A DNA stretch of 41,093 bases from JADHUC01 sp964617665. Its GTDB lineage: Bacteria; Planctomycetota; Planctomycetia; Pirellulales; Pirellulaceae. Shown here piece by piece: positions 1 to 9,471 of this stretch. How positions within the stretch are numbered: the stretch's first letter is position 1; every line of letters starts with the position of its first letter. The DNA lies in NCBI GenBank assembly GCA_964617665.1, contig CAZUAH010000064.1, positions 1 to 41,093 on the forward strand, written 5' to 3'. The notes under the pieces are model-generated. The model saw nothing but the letters and a program-made list of their open reading frames with translations, was not told where the DNA came from and ran no database searches. The position numbers and the translations under genes were made by a program.

Positions 1-2113
1 CCCACTCGTGAAGATACTCTTGCAGCCGCTTGGGGAACCGACGCTCCATCGGCTCTGGTCTGCCCACGCTGGTGCGAGCCGGGATGTCGGCGAAATCCGA
101 AAGCACATATTGATCGCCGTCCTCGAAACCGAGCGTCTGTTCCATTACTTGCACGCGGTCGTAAATGGCCTGTGGATTGGATTTCAGCCAGTCAATGACC
201 CGCTCGGCGCAAGTCCTGCGTTGCTCGCGGTCGATGTTCGAATCCGCGTTGACCACCCAACTTTTCGCCAACTGCATCAATCGGCTGCGAACCTCTTTGA
301 TGGCGTTTTCAAGCTGTTCCTGTTTCTTGTGGGCGGTGGTTACCTCGCGCCAAGCACGGCTGATGAGTGACAGCCCGCCATCGCCGTCGGTCATGGCCTT
401 CTCCCATTTCGTTTCCGCATCGGAAACGTATGTCTTGACCATGTCGGACTTCAGAAATGCTTCGCCCGCCTTCTTCCACTTCTCCGCGCCCTCTTTCTCC
501 TGTCCCTCTCGATCCGCGTCCCAGGTGCCGGGGTAACGCAATGGGTAGACATTGCTGAAGGACTTGCCGGGGCCACCGAAGTCCGTCATCACCTCGGCCA
601 ACGCATCGGCCACTTGCGCCAGACGCGCGTTGTACAGCATCGGATCGGCATACTCGTCGCGGTTGCGGAATTCTTCGTCGATGCCGGTGACGCCAAGGAA
701 CAACGCTGGCATCTTGTCGCGAACCTTGGAGGGCCAAACGTCGTCGCCATAGCGCGCCCGCCCCCACTTGTCGATGTGGTACTTCATCTGGGCCGTTACT
801 TCCAGGTTTCCACCGCGGGCCAGCAACAGCAGCGTTTGGATCAGCATTTCTTCGGTGTAGCGCTCGAACAGGTACGCGACCTTGCCGCGTTTGACGATTT
901 CCATCTGCTCTTCGGGCAATTCGGCACTCTGGCGTTTGCCTTGTTCGGCGCCTTGACGGCCGGCTCGCATGCCGGGAACGTCCAATATGTCGATCATTTC
1001 GATGCATTTCCGCCAGTCTTCGTTCAAGCGGTGCGGCAGGCACGGCATGACCATCTCGAGCATCGAGGCCTGGATCGTCTCCAAATCCAGGTTCCCGCCG
1101 CCGCGGCCTTCGTCGTATTCCAATACGTGCCAACCTTCTCGTTCCACCAGCCGAAAGTCCTCCCAGTCCACTCGCTTGAAGCAACGCGAATTGCGGCGAT
1201 CGTGAACTTTGGCACGCTGGCTGTCCAACAGGAAACGCACCCCGGCCCAGTGAGTGAGGATCGCCGGGTCGTGGTCTTCGCTATGGATGCTCTCGAGGAA
1301 GGTGTTTATCCGAATAAACAAGGTGGTCAGGTCGGACCAATTGTCCCAGAACATGTTGGCGGCGATGGCAATGTAGCCGTCTTCGGACAGCGGATACCGA
1401 TTCAACAAGCCGTTCAGGACCGACTCTTTGGATTGGAAGCCACGGCGATCGCAGACACGCATGTAGGCGTAGGCGTCGATCAGGTCGATTCGCCAGCGCC
1501 GGTCGACTTCGGTGGAGGAGTACCGGGTACTGACCTCGTCGAACAGGTCTTCCATCTGCTCCTGCGTCCAGTTGCGTTCAGCCGTCTGGCATTCTCCACT
1601 GAACCCGCGGGCTACCACTCGAAGCCACTGCGCCCGGGTCAACGCCCGGACCATCACCGGGTATTCCGCCGACACGTTGGCGGCGATGCGGTCCTTGGTG
1701 GTGAATCGCGTCACCAGCGCGGTCGCTTCGTTTGAACCACTTTGGGGGTTCAAGTCGGTGTCGAAGGACAAATGTTGATAGTAGGCCGGCGGACCGCTCT
1801 GTTCGTCCCGTCCCAGCGGGCTGTAGTCATCGCTGCTGGCAATCAGAACGCGTCCCACGAACAGACTCTTGCCCACCTGCGATGGGCCGTATACCGCCGC
1901 TGCGACGGGTACTTTTGCCGAACTAAACAGGTTGGACGCCAATCGCCGCAGCCGAGTCAGTTCGAACTCGTCGCTGGTCGGGACGGGCAAAAGGTCCTGT
2001 TCGATCCGCTTTTCGTTGTGTTCATTGACCCAATGCGCCAAATCGGTAGCGAAATTCTCCGTCTCTTCCGCCACTCGGATGATTCGACGGTCACGATCGT
2101 CTGGAAAACCCAC
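1..2113 (-). CDS. SrfC-like putative virulence-factor P-loop GTPase, C-terminus cut by window edge
   Basis: The reading frame is open from a GTG codon at 2113 to the left edge, so about 704 residues are seen and the C-terminus is missing. An in-frame TAA lies two codons before the GTG, which fixes the start; AGGGAG sits about 10 nt upstream. Residues 76-83 read GPSQVGKS, a Walker A/G1 motif, preceded by a hydrophobic strand (PVAAAVYG). Near residue 374 the sequence IDILDVPGMRAGR gives a DxPG switch-II-like motif. The rest is charged and helical. A P-loop of this form followed by a D-P-G strand and a long helical body fits the SrfC (Virul_Fac) family, whose biochemical role is unknown. It follows the membrane protein gene after a terminator. 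A dynamin-like or other large GTPase is the main alternative. The family call is from motif memory, not a search. Confidence 0.6.
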   Translation of the reverse strand, partial: MGFPDDRDRRIIRVAEETENFATDLAHWVNEHNEKRIEQDLLPVPTSDEFELTRLRRLASNLFSSAKVPVAAAVYGPSQVGKSLFVGRVLIASSDDYSPLGRDEQSGPPAYYQHLSFDTDLNPQSGSNEATALVTRFTTKDRIAANVSAEYPVMVRALTRAQWLRVVARGFSGECQTAERNWTQEQMEDLFDEVSTRYSSTEVDRRWRIDLIDAYAYMRVCDRRGFQSKESVLNGLLNRYPLSEDGYIAIAANMFWDNWSDLTTLFIRINTFLESIHSEDHDPAILTHWAGVRFLLDSQRAKVHDRRNSRCFKRVDWEDFRLVEREGWHVLEYDEGRGGGNLDLETIQASMLEMVMPCLPHRLNEDWRKCIEMIDILDVPGMRAGRQGAEQGKRQSAELPEEQMEIVKRGKVAYLFERYTEEMLIQTLLLLARGGNLEVTAQMKYHIDKWGRARYGDDVWPSKVRDKMPALFLGVTGIDEEFRNRDEYADPMLYNARLAQVADALAEVMTDFGGPGKSFSNVYPLRYPGTWDADREGQEKEGAEKWKKAGEAFLKSDMVKTYVSDAETKWEKAMTDGDGGLSLISRAWREVTTAHKKQEQLENAIKEVRSRLMQLAKSWVVNADSNIDREQRRTCAERVIDWLKSNPQAIYDRVQVMEQTLGFEDGDQYVLSDFADIPARTSVGRPEPMERRFPKRLQEYLHEW

Positions 2114-2267
2114 GGCAGTTTATCTCCCTGTCTTGCGGTTGGAGAAAACCATAGTGTCGTCACGAATACTAACATATTCTACGACATTCTGCGGTGTGCC
2201 AAATACCGAAGTGCATCCGCAGCACAGATTTTGCACTAAGCGGTACTGCGCCATCAATCCCCCTAAA

Positions 2268-2305
2268 AAGACTCTTCCCCGCATCACGCTGGTAATGCGG
2301 GGAAG
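2268..2305 (-). terminator. Rho-independent terminator after the Ig-like membrane protein gene
   Basis: Positions 2274-2284 and 2295-2305 form a perfect 11-bp GC-rich stem (CTTCCCCGCAT arm) with a 10-nt loop. Read on the minus strand the stem is followed within a few bases by TTTTT. It lies about 40 nt past the stop codon of the 2345-5956 gene, so it should separate that gene from the SrfC-like gene. Confidence 0.8.
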
Positions 2306-2344
2306 TAGGAGGCTTTCGAGTGGTCGCACGCGAGCGAAAGCGTG

Positions 2345-5300
2345 TCAATCGTCGTCCTTGCTAGATTTGATGACGGGCACGCGGCCTTTGCCAGTGATGT
2401 TCTCGAGCTTCTTGCGATCCTGGCGGAACTGCTCCAGAGCCTGCAGAAGCGGATTCTTCTCACCTTCCTTGGTCGTGACCTTCGGTGGTTCCCGCCCCGT
2501 GTACGTCGGCGGCATAGTCTTAGCCGCACCGGCTGCGGCACCGGTCACTCGACCAGAGGCCGGCAAGCCACCCGCTCGCGTTCCCGAGCCACCCGCAACT
2601 GGATTCCCGTAAGCCGACGCCGGCTGTGCCTCGCCACCGGGCGTTCGCGGACGAAAACCCGACGGGGCTCGCGTGTCCGATCCCGATGGAGTCGGCTTTG
2701 CCAGTGCGGGCGAAGCAGGCGTGGGCTTGGCCGGCGAGGCAGGTGCCCGTGTATCGGAACCCTGCGGCTTCGGTGATGGCGACGCCGGAGCGGGGCTCGG
2801 CTTCGGATTGGCCGGTGATGGACTCGCGGGGGCCGGCGACGGCTTTGGACTCGGCGAAGCCGGACTTGCCGGCGATGGCGAAGGTGATGCCGGGGACGGT
2901 GAAGGTGATGCCGGCGACGGTGACGGCGAACTGGGCGACGGGGAGGACGGCGATGGTGATGGCGACGCCGGTGACGGAGAGGGAGACGCCGGCGATGGCG
3001 ATCCGGGTGAAGTCGAGCCTGGGGCCGCTGCCCCCGGCGATCGCGAACCAGAGCCCGGTGAACCTGCCACGGACGATCCCGGCGCGGAGACCATCCTTGT
3101 ACCGGTGCCGGACGAGGAGATGACTCGTGTGCCGCCATCCGAATCCGATACAACCACTGTGTCACCGCCGGGGCGGACAATCGCTGCTCCGTCGCCCGAG
3201 CGACGTATCCTGGTGGTCTTTCTGATGACCTTTCTTCCGCCGACGTCGTCATCATCCACAATGACACGGTCGGGCCCCGGATCGACAATGACGTCAGGCC
3301 CGGTATCGATCATCACCGGATCCACGTCAACCGTTCTGACCGCAGCGCGTCCAAGATTGAACGATATCTGGAGACGCTTGGTCTGGCCGTCTATCTCCCG
3401 GTTCAACCAGAGTTCGTAGGCGTCGTCTGGGGTGCGTGCAAGCGTCGGAGTCACGATCACGGGCGTCGCGTCGGCGGGAAAAGCAGTCGATTCGGTCAAG
3501 GCTGTACCAGCCGCGTCAGTCAATTGATAATTGCCCGCAAACGGCAGATACAGCCGCAACGCAGCATTGAAGCTTTCCGTGGTCACGTTCTGCGGATCGA
3601 CGCCAAATAGCTTGTAATCAGGAATTCCGACGCCCGGTCGAGTGAGATGCTGAACATGTGCCAAACCATCCTTTCGATATCCGAGCACACTGTCCGGCCC
3701 AATCGGATGCGTACGGAAATAGGCAGCCAACTCGTCAGGCCCCATCCCCACAAGCGACACACCGTCAAGTCGGTCAAGAACCGCCCCTTTGGGAATAGCC
3801 CCGTACGCCGAGAACGGATCTGAATCAGCAAACACCACGCCACCGGCGTCGGCGTCGTAGTAGATCGAGTTGTCGGCGGTGAGGTACCTTCTACCCGCAA
3901 TCGGCGGATGTACGCCAAAGCCCTCGTCCAGCATCGTTATGTCGTTGAGTACTCCAGTGACTGTGACCGTTGCGTCGGCCAGCAAATCGGCACCCACCAA
4001 ACGAACCTGCATGTCATGGACCACCTCCGACGCCTCCAACGGATCCAAGCGGAGCGTCTTCTTGTCCACCTGAACGTTTTCTACGCGCGGCTGCCGTTCC
4101 CAGACCACTGCGTCCGGAACGACTTTGATTTGCCGCAGGCTATCGGTGGTGCCCTCCAGGACGGCCGTCTCCGACTGGCCAACTCTCAATGTATAGACTG
4201 GAGGATTGAACCTCATGCTCTCAATCGACCCTTCGACGACTGTCACATCGACGACCGCCGACTTGCTGCCCTGCGAGACCGTTACTTCCGCCTGGCCAAG
4301 TCCACGCGCGGCGAGCCAGACCTCGTAGCCTGCGTTTTCGCCCTCGGTAAGGAAGACGTCTACCACATCCCCGCTGGCCGTAACGGCTGTGATCGGTTCA
4401 TCCGTACCGGTGGTGACGTTCACCGGGATCAATTCGTAAACGATGGCGTTGTCCACCACGCTGGGCGACACACGGAAGACGTCATCCGCCAGCATGCGCC
4501 CATCTACGGTGAAGGCGACGTCGTTGTCCAAATCGACGTAGCTGACCTGCAACTCGCCACTACCCTCTGTGAGCCCCACCAAGTATGTGCCGTCCACCTC
4601 TGCTGCGGTTGTCGGAGCAACCTTGCACGACAGCAGTGAAGATCCAGCCAGCGAGTGTTCCTCGCCCTTCGTGTCAATGCCAAATACATTGATACGGTTG
4701 GTTTCCCCAACGGCGAACGTGTCGGATGCGAGGGCTACGCGGAGAGACGTGAATTCCGCCTGGACCACTTGCACGCCAATCGCCGTTTCTGCGTAAGAGT
4801 CGTCGTCTCGAGGAAGCGGGTATTGGGCAAAAACCTTCGTCGTGCCCACGCCGTCACCCTGGATCAGGCCTTTTTCAGCCTCGCGAAATACCAGTAGGTC
4901 CTTGTCGTCCTGTTCGGACCAAGAAACTTGCGTAGTCAAGTCGACAGTGGTCCCGTCGGCGTAGTGACCGATCGCTTTCAGGTTCTTGGTCGAGCCAATG
5001 GCAACTCGTACGTCGTCGCCAGGTTCAATGACCAGCGAGTCCGGCGGCGTCGGTTCGATTACGTGGACCGGCGCGTAGACCATCTTGTTGCCCACCAGGA
5101 ACGACACTGATGTTTGGCCCACATCTATCGCGTTTGCCACGCCACCGCGATCAAATTCGACGATGCGCGGGTCGTTCGACTGGGCCAAGGCTTTCGACGT
5201 GACGTCATTTTCAAAGAAAAACCACCGATGATCTTCGACCTTGAATTCGATACGGCTGCCCAATGGGACTGTCAAATCGTTGGGAGTGACGATAAGCTTC

Positions 5301-5956
5301 GGCCGAAAGGCATATAGGAACAACGCCAACAGCAGAATCAATGCGATGGCTAGCCATGGCGAAGCCAATACGGCCAATGGTCCTCTCCGCTTTCGCTTCT
5401 TAACTCGCCCGCCCTGCAACGGCTGTCGAACGCCCAAAAACTCGCCTTCCGGCGTGCGCCACAGTTTGGCCTTCAATGGCTCCAGGTCGGCTCGCTGAAA
5501 GCCACAGCACCAAATCAGCCGCCAGTCCTCGTTGGTCGTGCGGCACTTGAAGAAGTAGGAATCGAAATCGCTGCTATCAAGATCGTTGGTTTGCTCGGCG
5601 ATGTTCTTCTTCAGGATCCGATGCACCATCTGCTCGGTCGACGATTCCGGCTTGATCTTCTTGATCTTGATACGGATGCCTTCGAGATCGTCGGCGAATT
5701 TCTTCTCTAATTCGCCCTTGGTGACTGGCTGGCAGTCGACGTCCTCCAAACGCCCTCGTTCCTCCTCGGACATGTAGAAGGCGACGGTATCCTCGTTGCG
5801 CCATTCCGGTTCGGCGATGTAGTCGCCTAGCCACTTGCGGAGGATTTGAAAATTCACATGCTGGCGGTCCAGCAGCGGCAACCCCGGTTCCAACGCCGTA
5901 TGGCGGTAGTCGCGGGCGTCTTCCGAAAGATCTACGCAAAATAGAGGTGTAGCCAT
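2345..5956 (-). CDS. Large single-pass membrane protein with Ig-like repeats and Ser-Pro-rich tail
   Basis: 1203 residues. Residues 1-190 form a charged, probably cytoplasmic domain with conserved-looking Trp and Cys residues (e.g. EDWRLIWCCGF). A basic stretch (KKRKRR) precedes one membrane segment at about 193-216. The long region after it is beta-rich and resembles bacterial Ig-like (BIG_2) repeats, with recurrent phrases such as LVIEPGDDVRVAIGSTKNLKAIG and a later LTADNSIYYDADAGG unit. A PDZ-like stretch (GAVLDRLDGVSLVGMGPDELAAYF) lies roughly two thirds along. Residues about 965-1100 are a low-complexity Ser-Pro-Ala tract. The C-terminus returns to a charged helix (LLQALEQFRQDRKKLENI). 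It lies between the PP2C and the SrfC-like genes on the same strand, so it may be the surface or periplasmic sensor of the module. This role is inferred; I recognise no named family for the full protein. Confidence 0.8.
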   Translation of the reverse strand: MATPLFCVDLSEDARDYRHTALEPGLPLLDRQHVNFQILRKWLGDYIAEPEWRNEDTVAFYMSEEERGRLEDVDCQPVTKGELEKKFADDLEGIRIKIKKIKPESSTEQMVHRILKKNIAEQTNDLDSSDFDSYFFKCRTTNEDWRLIWCCGFQRADLEPLKAKLWRTPEGEFLGVRQPLQGGRVKKRKRRGPLAVLASPWLAIALILLLALFLYAFRPKLIVTPNDLTVPLGSRIEFKVEDHRWFFFENDVTSKALAQSNDPRIVEFDRGGVANAIDVGQTSVSFLVGNKMVYAPVHVIEPTPPDSLVIEPGDDVRVAIGSTKNLKAIGHYADGTTVDLTTQVSWSEQDDKDLLVFREAEKGLIQGDGVGTTKVFAQYPLPRDDDSYAETAIGVQVVQAEFTSLRVALASDTFAVGETNRINVFGIDTKGEEHSLAGSSLLSCKVAPTTAAEVDGTYLVGLTEGSGELQVSYVDLDNDVAFTVDGRMLADDVFRVSPSVVDNAIVYELIPVNVTTGTDEPITAVTASGDVVDVFLTEGENAGYEVWLAARGLGQAEVTVSQGSKSAVVDVTVVEGSIESMRFNPPVYTLRVGQSETAVLEGTTDSLRQIKVVPDAVVWERQPRVENVQVDKKTLRLDPLEASEVVHDMQVRLVGADLLADATVTVTGVLNDITMLDEGFGVHPPIAGRRYLTADNSIYYDADAGGVVFADSDPFSAYGAIPKGAVLDRLDGVSLVGMGPDELAAYFRTHPIGPDSVLGYRKDGLAHVQHLTRPGVGIPDYKLFGVDPQNVTTESFNAALRLYLPFAGNYQLTDAAGTALTESTAFPADATPVIVTPTLARTPDDAYELWLNREIDGQTKRLQISFNLGRAAVRTVDVDPVMIDTGPDVIVDPGPDRVIVDDDDVGGRKVIRKTTRIRRSGDGAAIVRPGGDTVVVSDSDGGTRVISSSGTGTRMVSAPGSSVAGSPGSGSRSPGAAAPGSTSPGSPSPASPSPSPASPSPSPSSPSPSSPSPSPASPSPSPASPSPSPASPASPSPKPSPAPASPSPANPKPSPAPASPSPKPQGSDTRAPASPAKPTPASPALAKPTPSGSDTRAPSGFRPRTPGGEAQPASAYGNPVAGGSGTRAGGLPASGRVTGAAAGAAKTMPPTYTGREPPKVTTKEGEKNPLLQALEQFRQDRKKLENITGKGRVPVIKSSKDDD

Positions 5957-6280
5957 GATTGTTCACCGCCCCTTCAAAACGCCGGTCAGACACCGCCAAT
6001 TCGATGTTGGAACCAGGATTTGAGTAGAGAAAGCCGTTTTCTGTCCTCAGTCACATCCCCGAGCACGAAGGAGAAGCTGGGAGAAGTCGACAATACTGTA
6101 AGTCTAATGCGCACAAACACTAACATCAAGACAGACGAGCCGCACATCCAGCGCCTCGGGTGTGTTCAGATCCACGTTTCAGCGTACGCGATCCCACGTA
6201 TTCACTTCCGTCTGGCCTGAAACCGGTCGCCTGAACACCGTAGCCTCAGTAGCTGAAACGCATCAGGAAGCCACTTGTAC
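5957..6280. other. Intergenic stretch between PP2C and membrane protein genes
   Basis: 324 bases with no convincing gene. It would carry the leader of the membrane protein gene on the minus strand. I see no clear terminator hairpin after the phosphatase and no strong promoter match, so read-through from the phosphatase gene is possible. Confidence 0.5.
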
Positions 6281-7189
6281 TCATTCCTTGTCGCGTTCAG
6301 ACAGCCACTTGCTGTCCGACAACTCGCGCAGCCCCTTGCGAAGCGTTCCTTTGAGGGATTTGAATGCACCCCGAACCTTCGTCTCAGCAGCATCCAAGAG
6401 CTTCTCGTCTTTGGCCGGTGGCGTGCTGGGCGTTTCGGTCTGTTCGGAACCGATGCAGAGCAGGACCGCCGTCGAGTCGTCATAACGGATTTGGTTGTCC
6501 TGACGTAAGCTCGTCAGCCACGCTTGCCAATCCTCGTGGGTCATGTGCCAATATGAGTTCCAATCCAACTGGGCTCCGGCCTCCAACTGGCGCATGGTCC
6601 AGGCGGCGACGGCGTCGGTGCAAAGCAGCAGCAAATCGCCCGGATTGCATTGGGTTTCCATGGCCTCGAACGTGACGGCGTCGGAACGCTTGTAGACGCT
6701 GCGGATGGCCTGCGGGTGGTCTTCGAATCGGGCGCTGTCTTGAATGGGAAACGTCTGCAATACTTGTCCGCCACGAATGTGGAACAAGCAGCAGTCGCCG
6801 ATCGAGTACGAGCGGACTTGGAAAGGTCTGGCAACGCCGTCATCAGCACCGGTGCTCGTCACTTCGACCCAAAGCAACGTTGTCGCGGCACCGTCCAGGA
6901 GCTTCGGCTTCTGGTGCCAGGCCAACGAACTCTCGTCGATCGACGCCGACCAAGCCTCACGATGTCGTTTCAGCCACAATTCAATCGCCTGCGGATCGTT
7001 CACATTCGGCGCGTCGGCCACAACACCGTGTGCAAGGATTCCCGCCCATCGACCAGAGTAGAGCGCGGAAGAGACGCCGTCGCAGACGGCTGCTACGCCC
7101 CGACTGGCATCGACGTGAAATGCGTCTTCGTAGCCGTTCGGATCTTGAACGTCCTTGGGCAGCCAGAAAACTCGGTGTTGGAAGAACAT
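6281..7189 (-). CDS. PP2C-family protein Ser/Thr phosphatase
   Basis: 302 residues. The PP2C metal-site pattern is present in order: YEDAFHVD (residues about 20-27), VAAVCDGVS (about 33-41), LDGAATTLLWVEV, YSIGDCCLFHIRGG, LLLLCTDAVAAW and YDDSTAVLLCIG. The Asp residues of DG, TDA and DDST are the usual Mn/Mg ligands. The catalytic fold ends near residue 250 and a basic, amphipathic tail follows. It should reverse Ser/Thr phosphorylation made by a kinase. In this window that is most likely the kinase at 10477-13392, with the vWA protein at 9472-10329 as third partner, as in TerY-P type triads. It is soluble, with no signal peptide or membrane segment. Confidence 0.9.
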   Translation of the reverse strand: MFFQHRVFWLPKDVQDPNGYEDAFHVDASRGVAAVCDGVSSALYSGRWAGILAHGVVADAPNVNDPQAIELWLKRHREAWSASIDESSLAWHQKPKLLDGAATTLLWVEVTSTGADDGVARPFQVRSYSIGDCCLFHIRGGQVLQTFPIQDSARFEDHPQAIRSVYKRSDAVTFEAMETQCNPGDLLLLCTDAVAAWTMRQLEAGAQLDWNSYWHMTHEDWQAWLTSLRQDNQIRYDDSTAVLLCIGSEQTETPSTPPAKDEKLLDAAETKVRGAFKSLKGTLRKGLRELSDSKWLSERDKE

Positions 7190-7708
7190 GCGAACGATCG
7201 CTTGATTCTCGACCTTGGCAGCTACCGATGCAGCTCAACAGCTCGCTCGAAGCCTAGAAACGGAGCAAACCAGACCATGATGAGTATAGTCTTTGATATC
7301 AACGTCGTACACGCCCTTCACGTCAACGAGACGGAATCGGACACACCTTCAACTATTTGCGAGTCTTCCTGCAGCCATCGCCTTATTCATGCGTGAGTTT
7401 TTCTGTCTAGACAGACCGAGACCTTGACATGACACCTTGATGCCACGGCCTCGCATGTACAACTGGACGGTGAATGGGTATCATAACCTGTGGTTGGATC
7501 GTCGAACGAGTTCGCGTGGCGGGAAAACAGACCCTCTCTCCCCAATTTCTCCTTCCCCTGTCCCGCCAATTGGGTCGCGACGTAGGCATCCCCTTCTTTG
7601 GCCCAGAAGCTGGTTGTTTGATATCCACGTTTTGAACGTCCAAACGATGGTCGGGGTGGTTTTGTGCTTGCCGAAAATGCCCCCGGCTGGCGTGCGCCAG
7701 GAGGAAAA
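7190..7708. other. Divergent intergenic region between PP2C and rpsU
   Basis: About 520 bases between two divergent starts. Several open frames cross it on both strands, but none has a ribosome site or recognisable protein. It must hold promoters for both flanking genes; I cannot place them with confidence. Confidence 0.45.
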
Positions 7709-7906
7709 ATGGTTCGACTTTTTGTCCGTGACCGTGAATCGATTCAAGAGGCGGTCCGCCGCTTCCGTAAACTGGTAGAGCGGAGTGGTTTGAAGAGAGA
7801 AATGAGGCGTCGAGAGTATTACGAAAAGCCGAGCGAGGTGAAGCGGCGTGCTCGTTTGCGAGCCGAACGTCGCGCCCGGGCTCAACGACGCGACCGGTTG
7901 CGTTAG
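7709..7906 (+). CDS. rpsU: Small ribosomal subunit protein bS21
   Basis: 65 residues starting MVRLFVRDRESIQEAVRRF and ending in an Arg/Lys-rich tail, typical of bS21 (usual length 55-75). The protein binds the 30S platform near the 3' end of 16S rRNA and helps initiation. The start at 7709 is chosen because AGGAGG lies at 7699-7704, five bases upstream; an open frame extends 15 codons further but has no ribosome site. The gene converges on the cold-shock gene downstream. Confidence 0.95.
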   Translation: MVRLFVRDRESIQEAVRRFRKLVERSGLKREMRRREYYEKPSEVKRRARLRAERRARAQRRDRLR

Positions 7907-8061
7907 GCCTGCCTACGTACCGCTTCACTTGCTTTTGTGCTGCTCTGCGTTCGCTCGCGTTTCGGCCGCTGTGCCCGTTGGGCCGTCCAAGGCGATCCGT
8001 CGTATCAGAGGCGTCGACGGCTTTGTGCCTTTTCCTCCGCTCCGATTGCCACTCAAGAACG

Positions 8062-8089
8062 AAAAAAAGCCGACGAGATTCGTCGGCTT
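8062..8089 (-). terminator. Terminator of the cold-shock gene, possibly bidirectional
   Basis: Positions 8067-8076 and 8080-8089 make a perfect 10-bp stem (AAGCCGACGA arm) with a 3-nt loop. On the minus strand the hairpin is followed by seven T residues (8062-8068 on the plus strand are A), which is a classic intrinsic terminator for the gene at 8116-8313. On the plus strand it could also stop rpsU transcription, though the T-run there is weaker. Confidence 0.88.
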
Positions 8090-8115
8090 CTGTGTCTTCC
8101 GGTTTGTCTTCGATT

Positions 8116-8313
8116 TCAGACGAGCTTGACGTTCTCTGCTCTTGGCCCTTTCGGTCCGCGTCCTTCTGTGAAGGACACTTGCTGTCCCTCGCGCAGTTCT
8201 TCGAAGCTCACCCCTTCACAGGCGGACGAGTGGAAAAAGATGTCCTTGTCGCCTCCGGTGGAGATGAACCCAAAGCCCTTGTCCGTCAACCGCTTGATCG
8301 TGCCTTCTGCCAT
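8116..8313 (-). CDS. Cold-shock domain protein (CspA family)
   Basis: 65 residues, MAEGTIKRLTDKGFGFI at the start. It shows the RNP1-type KGFGFI and RNP2-type DIFFHSSA motifs and ends ENVKLV, the usual size for CspA-type proteins. These bind single-stranded nucleic acid and melt RNA structure. The start at 8313 is preferred over the longer frame from 8364 because the family begins there and GAGGA lies about 10 nt upstream. A strong terminator follows the stop. Confidence 0.95.
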   Translation of the reverse strand: MAEGTIKRLTDKGFGFISTGGDKDIFFHSSACEGVSFEELREGQQVSFTEGRGPKGPRAENVKLV

Positions 8314-8676
8314 TTCGTCGCATTCCTCAATAAAGATATGTCTCCGCGGCGTGCCCAGGAACAAACGCGTTCAGACTCTTCCACCGCAGAAGCGAGGGAG
8401 ATTCCCCCCTCTTCAGCGCGTATTCTACAGTAAGTTGACGCAAAAGATAGTGCAGCAGGACAATCAACACAAAAAGACAATTCCGCCAACATATATTCGA
8501 TACGGGCGTCGGAACTGTGAGGGCCGCCTCTGCAGTTCACCGGCCTGGATCCCGTCGCTCGAGAGATACGACTGCAACGCTCAGAGAATACCGGGTATTT
8601 CGTCGCGGACCGAATCTGTTAGACTTCCCCGCGTCTTCCTGCGGCTCGCGAGCTGTACGGTCCCGCTCAAGCACTC
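8314..8676. other. Leader region between cold-shock gene and methyltransferase gene
   Basis: 363 bases without a gene. On the minus strand a TAGAAT hexamer at 8422-8427 could be a -10 element giving a leader of about 105 nt for the cold-shock gene, a length common for csp mRNAs. No convincing -35 goes with it, so this is tentative. Confidence 0.3.
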
Positions 8677-9318
8677 ATGGACGGTGAAATCGGCATGGAG
8701 AATGGCTGGCCACGACAAGCCCCGAACGATGACTACGATGGATCTGAGCAATCCCTTCGAATCGAGCTGCAACTCTTGTGGGACGAAGCCGATGAGCTCT
8801 GGGAACGATCGCAGACCGCCGACGGTTTCCACGCCTATGTCAGCGCCGACTACGATGCGGTATTCAGTTCGTTGGTCAAATTGCGTGGTCAAGCCGGCAC
8901 TTTTCTCGAATGGGGTTCGGGACTGGGCGTGGTCACGATCATGGCCAGTCGCCTAGGCTTCGAGGCTTACGGCATCGAAAACGAGCCAGAACTCGTCGAA
9001 CACGCGTATGCCTTTGGCAAACGATACGGTTCGGATGCCCGATTCGCGCGTGGCAACTTCTTCCCCAGCGAATTCGAATGGAATCCTGGGAAAGGCGAAA
9101 CCGAGGTCCGCACTGAGTTGCATAGTGCAGCAGCTTACGAACGAATGGGCAGGAAATTGAGCGACTTTGATTTGGTCTACGCCTATCCGTGGCCCGAGGA
9201 ACACCAGCTATACCAGAACGTCATGCGCGAGTGCGGACACCCTAATTCCTTGTTCCTGACGTACGATGTGCGGCGGGGAATGGAACTGCATCGTTGCGGC
9301 CGACCATCAACGCGCTGA
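8677..9318 (+). CDS. Class I SAM-dependent methyltransferase-like protein
   Basis: 213 residues. Residues about 76-100 read FLEWGSGLGVVTIMASRLGF followed by AYGIENEPELVEHA: the glycine-rich SAM-binding motif I and the acidic residue of motif II in a Rossmann fold. Later, DFDLVYAYPWPEEHQLY matches the motif IV position with an aromatic-Pro-Trp-Pro segment. The substrate is unknown. An alternative start at 8695 (MENGW) is possible; neither has a clear ribosome site. The gene is on the opposite strand to the signalling genes on both sides, so it is probably unrelated to them. Confidence 0.7.
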   Translation: MDGEIGMENGWPRQAPNDDYDGSEQSLRIELQLLWDEADELWERSQTADGFHAYVSADYDAVFSSLVKLRGQAGTFLEWGSGLGVVTIMASRLGFEAYGIENEPELVEHAYAFGKRYGSDARFARGNFFPSEFEWNPGKGETEVRTELHSAAAYERMGRKLSDFDLVYAYPWPEEHQLYQNVMRECGHPNSLFLTYDVRRGMELHRCGRPSTR

Positions 9319-9471
9319 GTCCGCGAAAGCCATTCATGAGTTCACCTGCGAGGTGACCTCCGACTGGCTGCGGACCTACAACCGTGGGTGAGGTATCCTC
9401 GCCACAGCCCGTCGGGCGGCTCAGCGCACGCCTCGCGCGGTAGGAGAAAGCGGGCCGTTGATGTAGCTAAC

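Noticed and set aside
309..1184. 291-residue minus-strand open frame
   Set aside because: Arg-rich low-quality translation in another frame of the SrfC-like gene, which itself carries the P-loop and is open over the whole stretch.
614..1735. 373-residue plus-strand open frame
   Set aside because: It is the complement of the SrfC-like minus-strand frame, rich in His, Gln and Val from reversed codons, with no ribosome site or known motif.
2274..2305. CRISPR-like or repeat array near the first terminator and elsewhere
   Set aside because: Only a single inverted repeat with a T-run is present; no regularly spaced direct repeats were seen anywhere in the window.
2673..3419. 248-residue Gly/Asp-rich plus-strand frame
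   Set aside because: It is the antisense of the Ser-Pro repeat in the membrane protein; the repeat alone explains the open frame.
9293..9391. Short frame after the methyltransferase ending EVTSDWLRTYNRG
   Set aside because: It reads protein-like and could be the end of a lost gene or a frameshifted methyltransferase tail, but 33 codons without a start or known motif are too little to support a call.
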